From positions 28,290,131 through 28,354,130 of the forward strand of contig NC_045140.1 of NCBI RefSeq assembly GCF_008831285.2: a stretch of 64,000 nt of DNA, in the 5' to 3' direction. A program made the position numbers and the translations under genes. Origin of the DNA: Nymphaea colorata (Eukaryota > Streptophyta > Magnoliopsida > Nymphaeales > Nymphaeaceae). This document shows positions 59,042-64,000 of the stretch, one piece after another (within the stretch, counting starts at the first letter, position 1; every line of letters starts with the position of its first letter). Below the pieces are notes generated by a model that saw nothing but the letters and a program-made list of their open reading frames with translations, ran no database searches and was not told the origin of the DNA.

Positions 59042-61738
59042 TCAATGCTTCATTCCATAGGTCTCGTGCATCTTGCGGACTAGATACTCCCCATGCATCG
59101 TTGGCTCAAACTTTGCAACCCCTCCAGTCTTTTCCTTGCAGAAATCCAAAGGTTCCACAACAGCGTCAACGTTCGTCTGAAAGAGAAAACCAAAGCTTTA
59201 CCAGTCAATAGAATCATCTGCTGCTAAGAAAATAAAAGGCCAAAGGTTGAGTCCTATATCCCTTTTTATGGCGTTCAACTTACAAGGAAAGTTCAAGTTG
59301 AGATCTAGGCATGTTTTCTGACCAAGGCAGCCAGCACAGGCTTTCTGCTTTCTAGATGCGTTGAGTGAACCTATTCATCTAATGTGTTCAAATACAGCCC
59401 CTTGCAGGCAGTCATGATTTCTGCTTAAGGCAAATTTTACCAACACACAGGACCTGTAATGCAGGGATATCATCTTTTCTTGATTTATCACAGTCAATAG
59501 ACCTAATCTCCATTACATTTTTTCCCGTGCAAACGAAATAGTATTGAAAATTAAGGAAAATAAAGTGTATATATGTAAGTGATGAGACCTGGGAAGTACC
59601 ACAGTCAGTGTGCTCCACTGGATTTGTTGAAACAGAAAAACAGAATGAAACATTAGTGACTAGTGGATCAGAAAACGACAGTTCTTATGGTTTACCATGC
59701 AACCCCATTTTCCAGATTTTTTCTCAGTAGAGCCGGGATAACTAAGTAACCGCACTATCCAGAAAGTGTCTCCAGCTCTTCCACGTTCAAAGGCAAATGG
59801 TGAACCTCCCAATGCTAAAGCTATCGCTCGAAGAATGTTTTTTGAAAGTTCTCTATGTCATCAGCAGTAGAAACTCTTACAGGGTAAAAAAACCAAAGAT
59901 CTGAAGTAATCAAAATAGCAAAGCAATTGCATTCCCCCATAGAGCAAGCTGCTGAATGTCAAAATCTTGCCTTTTACAGCATTTATATACTCCTCAATTA
60001 ATGGTCTGAAATCTGCAGGATTCTCGGCCTGCAAGCAAAATTCACCGACGTCCACTTTCAACAAACTTTCCCGTGCATGATATTAGATGAAATAAAGATT
60101 CAGAATTCATCTAACCCACCAGAATTGCTGATAGATTGCAACAGGTGCGGCCGGTGCAGAGATATTCATGACAGTCAGCTGTTTGAATATGAGAACAGAG
60201 TTTTTTTCTTCTGCATATGCAAATGGTTTTGATTTTTTCACACGTCTTTTCCCCCTTAAATTTATTTCCTAGGACATCATATACTCATCTCATGGATTCA
60301 ATTTGAGCTACGGATCCTACCGCAGAGACAGAAATACCTGCATTAATTAGTGAATCCAGGATTCAACAAAAACATGAAGCACAATAATTGGTAATGTCGT
60401 CTAAAAGAGACTTGGTTCTGTGGCTTCTCGGCCATTGAAGGGATTTCCATCACGAGATGAGGAGAGGAGATTAAGGGCTAATCCTTACTTCCTGCGTAAA
60501 TTTATTTTCTCCATTCTTTCCTTCCCTCCAAATTTCACCACAGTGCATTCATATTTAGCTTCAAGTTTCTTTCAGCTCCCCTCCCTACCAGGCGCAGTCT
60601 TGCACACAAGAACGGGTCCGAAGTTTATAGCATATAGGTAAATCCATATACACATTGCCACAGGTTTAGTCTGTTGGATAGTGGCCACTCAGCCCTATCC
60701 GAACATCTCTGCAGTTGCGAGATTAACTTGAAAACGGCTTACAAATGAAGGACAATTGTCAATAAATAAATATTTATCTTTACCTGTTTTCTCTCCGTAA
60801 AACTCTCGTACCTTAACCGCCCGCTGAGCTTCGGGAAAACCTATGAGGCTATGCCCAGCAACTCTCTGTTTTAGGGTTCAATCCCTCGGTTGATTTCCCT
60901 TAGAAGAACCTCATAGAAGGAAACTCCAGAATTATCACTTCCTTCTGTTTTGTTTTACTTCTCCTTCTTCTTCCCCTGTGGTGAACCTGCTGCGCAGACA
61001 CGAGCTGCTTCAGGCCACCGTTCCGCTGCTGCTTCACTTCCCAACATCAGCGGAACGGTGGCCTGAAGCAACTCCTCGTCTGCGCAGCAGGTGCACCATC
61101 GGATGCTCTAGGCGAGCGTCTGTAGGCAGAGACAGAGAAAGAAGAATAAGAAGTAAAACAAAACAGAAGGAAGTGATGATTTCTGGTTTCTTTGTATGAG
61201 GCTCTTCTAAGGCAATCTACCTAGAGATTGAACCCTAAAACAGAGAGTTGCTGGGCATAAATAGACCAGCCTCATAGGTTTTCTTGAAGCCCAGCGGGCG
61301 GTTAGGGTATGAGAGAGTTTTGAGGAGAGAAAACAGGTAAAGATAAATACTTCCAAGGTAGCACCAACGGCTCCATAAGTACCGGCTTCTACATCCTTGT
61401 AAATCTGTTGAAAACAGGAGTGCACATGGACAGGAGAGGCGGATGGTTAATGAATTTTCTCGTGAACCCAGCAATGGAAGAAAATCTGAGAGCCTATATT
61501 TTTATCAGGTCTGCCGCCAGTCAAGTTTTCTCCAATTCTCTGATATCCTCTGTTCCAAGGAGAAGGAAAAACAGAGCTGAACTTATTGGCCAAAGAATGA
61601 ACTGAGTGAAAGGGACGCCTGAATCCAGTCGATGGCGACAGCTTGATCTTGAGTTTTTCTTCATCGGGAAGACCGACGAAGCTCCGCGCAACATCGCAAA
61701 CTCGTTCGCACATGGACTCCGGAATGCCTTGACCTTTC
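59042..61738 (-). pseudogene. 2OG dioxygenase, copy 5 (broken)
   Basis: Exon 12 (59176-59042) is intact and identical to that of copy 3. Exons 10 and 11 are deleted, with the junction near 59452. Exon 9 (59502-59454) is 49 nt against 47. The HxD micro-exon (59617-59600) has 18 nt against 20, so the iron motif is lost. Exon 7 (about 59850-59696) and exon 6 (60028-59971, 58 nt against 59) also carry indels. Exon 5 is split by a 679-bp insertion (60672-61350) and its donor reads GC. Exon 4 (from about 61551) has lost its donor end. In exon 3 (61738-61620) the HGIP motif reads QGIP and the donor is GC. Exons 1 and 2 were not found. Certainly non-functional. Confidence 0.9.
60672..61350. mobile_element. 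679-bp insertion with long fold-back in copy 5
   Basis: It sits inside exon 5 of copy 5 (between ggtttagtc and ttccaagg). The inner part is a large inverted repeat: arms 60771-61028 and 61048-61349 around a 19-base loop. The 22 bases beside the loop match exactly; farther out the arms are closely similar with a few extra blocks in the right arm. The 100 bp before the left arm begins tgttggatagtgg, an LTR-like start, so a rearranged LTR fragment is possible. No coding capacity; family unresolved. Confidence 0.75.
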
Positions 61739-62959
61739 TGCACAAGTAAATCAGCAGATTGGGTTGTGCCTAAAAATCACTTAACAGGGATCTGATAGAA
61801 TTCCTAGCTAGCTTCTGTAATTACTAATTCCTAGCTTCTGCACTCTCCATATAAACCTCAAAGCTGCATCATAAAAAAATTAAGAACACAAATTTGTTTA
61901 TAGGCATTCGATCGTGATGAATGTGACCATCGGAATTTACATTAGACATACAATCAATTGTAAACTGAAATAGAAATCAACATAGATATATAACTTTACT
62001 CAATACTCTATGTTTTTTAAAGAATTATGTACAGAAATACATGGATCTGCCAAGTGAGTAAATATCGATTGGCATTAAAGCCTTCCTCTATTGCACGACC
62101 CTTATAAATGAAACCAGCGGAGACGGAGACGTATTAGAAAATTTGAACATCGATGACATGCTGATACCTCTATACCATGGTTTAGTCTTTCAAGAGAGAA
62201 CATATTCTACTAAACTGGTTCTCTAGGATTCAGACATTATGTCCATCCATTTAGGTGAGATTTCAGGAAACCACAGGCGACCAGGGATATCTACGAATAA
62301 AATGGTTGTGTCTTATTCCCAGCCCACAACACCTCATGCCTCTATTGACTATTCATGTCTAGGTGCATAAATACATAGCTTTACCACTATAACATACATA
62401 TAAATATATCTATCCACCAGAAATCAAACAGAAAATACCAAGGCTACAAGATCCATTCATAATTGAACATCTCCATACCTGTAAAATCCGAGATGAATTT
62501 CCAGTCGCAACCCTTCTATGCAGCTGGTTCTTTTCCAGCAGTCCCTTTCCTTGATCTCAACCGTGAGAGAGCAGAGATGAGGATCTCTCCCTCTCTTTCT
62601 CCCTCTTTCTCTCGAATTCTCTACTGTTGGATGTTCCCCTCTATGGCTGCAACACAATGAGTGATTAATTGCTGTAAAATAAGGTTAAATGCACCCTCTA
62701 CAAGGCCTTCCTCCTTGCCATACAAATTTTGTTTTAGTTCCTCTCGAGAATGGAATGATTTTTCAGTTTTCCCTCTTGCCATGTAATCTTTTCAGTTACT
62801 TACTCTCAGTTATGTTTAACTTAGGCAACACATTCGTTTCTTTCCAACACTGTCCCCTTGACAGTTTTCCTTTATTTCTTGCAACCATTTAGTCTACCAT
62901 TTTTAACTCCTCCCAATATCAACGTCTCAATAATTAAGGAAACAAAGGAAAAATTGTGG
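61739..62959. other. Flank of copy 5
   Basis: 61850-62040 resembles the intron 2 sequence of the other copies (gcatcata...aacacaaat, gaatgtgacc, catagatatataactttac). The rest is unassigned. No exon 1 or 2 of copy 5 was found. Confidence 0.5.
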
Positions 62960-63010
62960 GTCTTACACTTTATGTGCTGATTCGGGAATGCCATGACCTT
63001 TGTGTTCTGC
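62960..63010 (-). pseudogene. 2OG dioxygenase exon 3 fragment (copy 6)
   Basis: The minus strand encodes [11 protein letters not shown]-like sequence, the start of exon 3, followed upstream by intron-like sequence matching that beside copy 2 (ctgcataaaagtcactttatagag). Only this short end remains, cut off from the rest of the exon. Confidence 0.65.
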
Positions 63011-64000
63011 ATAAAAGTCACTTTATAGAGATCTCTTCGAATTCCTAGTTTCTGTACTCACCATGTAGCACTGTCGCAGTTTTTTGGTTTGAGGTTACGT
63101 TTACTTAATTTTTATGTGTCATTTTAGTAAGTCACAAAATGTTCACAATTAATAAAAAATTATAAAAAAATAAAAAAATTAAAGATTCAATAAAATTAAA
63201 ATTTGTCAATATATATATATATATAACAAAATAAAAATATTATGGAAACACGAGTTTTAATACATATATATATAGCCGATTTGGGCTCACAATACCCGAC
63301 TTGGGGCAGCCCGACCCTCGAGTTTTTTTAATTGACTAGCTCATGTGTCAAATAATCAGCTCAAGCTTGGTCCATACCTGAACTCATGCTTATTGATATT
63401 CAAATAATTGTTTTCCATTAAAATGACAAAATGGTCAGAGAAGTGTGAATGTGGAGACAGTCAAAAATTCATTTGTCATGAGTTTATGTTTCAGATCAAG
63501 AAACTTGAGAGAAATAGTTTTTTTATGGGCTAGCAAGCATAAGATGGCCAGTGAACATCGGGTAAAAGGGAAGGAGAAGGGTGTCACGTTGTAGGCCTTC
63601 CCAGATCTGGACTTTGCTATTTTGTTGTGTAACCTTTCCATTAAATTTTTGTAAACTTGGTGATCGGCTTTAAAGAAATAGAAAAGAAAATTGTGGGGAA
63701 AAAAGAAGCCAAACATTGATGGAGAAAATTTACATTTTCATCCAACTAACACCATTCTCACATTTCTCACACATATTACACCAATTTATACCATTATATT
63801 TATACAAATAACATCTTCAATTCCAAGCTCAACATTCTTCAAGACCATCAAGTCAAAATGAAAACCCTTGCTTCCGAAACCACGCTGTCGAATGATTAAG
63901 TCGCCGTCCTCCTAACCGAAGAATTCAAGGTCGGAAGGAAGGCCCAAGCCTCCTCTTTCCTCTTTTTCTCAGACTAAGAGTTGCTTTACAAGACCTATGT
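63011..64000. repeat. Diverged duplicate of the copy 2 upstream flank
   Basis: 63011-63200 matches 43996-44170, and 63850-64000 matches about 45222-45375 (aaaacccttgc, gaaaccacgctgt, ctcctctttcctctttttctcag), in the same order and orientation. The segment between is shorter and mostly unrelated, with an (AT)n run at 63208-63224. The duplicate runs off the window end. Confidence 0.7.

Noticed and set aside
60672-60770. LTR start suggested by tgttggatagtgg
   Set aside because: No matching CA end, target duplication, primer-binding site or second LTR was seen, so an LTR call is not supported.

Overview
The window is nuclear DNA of a flowering plant. The genes are split by spliceosomal GT-AG introns (one conserved GC-AG), the intergenic space is AT-rich with many (AT)n and (GA/CT)n microsatellites, and every recognisable protein belongs to a plant family: a GT43 xylan xylosyltransferase, a UGT73-type glycosyltransferase with a PSPG box, a group IId WRKY factor and nuclear-encoded PSII 5 kDa protein. 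I cannot place the species. No reverse transcriptase, integrase or transposase coding region was recognised.

Layout. 1-8.2 kb: an IRX14-type gene (1509-4922, + strand, three exons), then repeat-rich spacer. 8.3-9.7 kb: an intronless UDP-glycosyltransferase. 9.7-18.7 kb: gene-poor, with a 2.3 kb non-autonomous PIF/Harbinger-like element (11477-13795) bounded by TAA duplications and holding nested palindromes, plus several minisatellites. 18.7-20.1 kb: a WRKY IId gene (minus strand) with W-boxes upstream. 20.6-27.9 kb: mostly featureless spacer. 27.9-29.5 kb: a multi-exon nucleotide-sugar-transporter pseudogene (+). 31.0-31.3 kb: PsbTn (minus). 31.5-35.1 kb: spacer.

35.1-61.7 kb: a head-to-tail array of 2-oxoglutarate/Fe(II) dioxygenase genes, all on the minus strand and related to the Arabidopsis At3g50210 type. 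Copies 1, 3 and 4 reconstruct to complete 12-exon genes (328, 325 and 325 aa) with all iron and 2OG ligands. Copies 2 and 5 are broken, and a short fragment of a sixth lies near 63 kb. The paralogs share phases and exon sizes, including a 20-nt micro-exon carrying the HxD iron motif and a GC-AG intron. They differ by private insertions: a cgatacg-rich element beside a splice donor in copy 1, a small insertion in exon 3 of copy 2, an 0.8 kb fold-back in intron 2 of copy 3, a possible organelle-derived patch in copy 4, and a 679-bp fold-back inside exon 5 of copy 5. A broken GDSL-lipase start lies between copies 2 and 3 on the opposite strand.

The genes do not form one pathway. Cell-wall xylan synthesis, small-molecule glucosylation, calmodulin-linked WRKY regulation and photosystem II are independent neighbours. 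The dioxygenase array is the most informative part: tandem duplication, partial gene conversion and decay can be read directly by comparing copies. All exon boundaries were derived by eye from splice signals, phase and paralog comparison, without transcript data.
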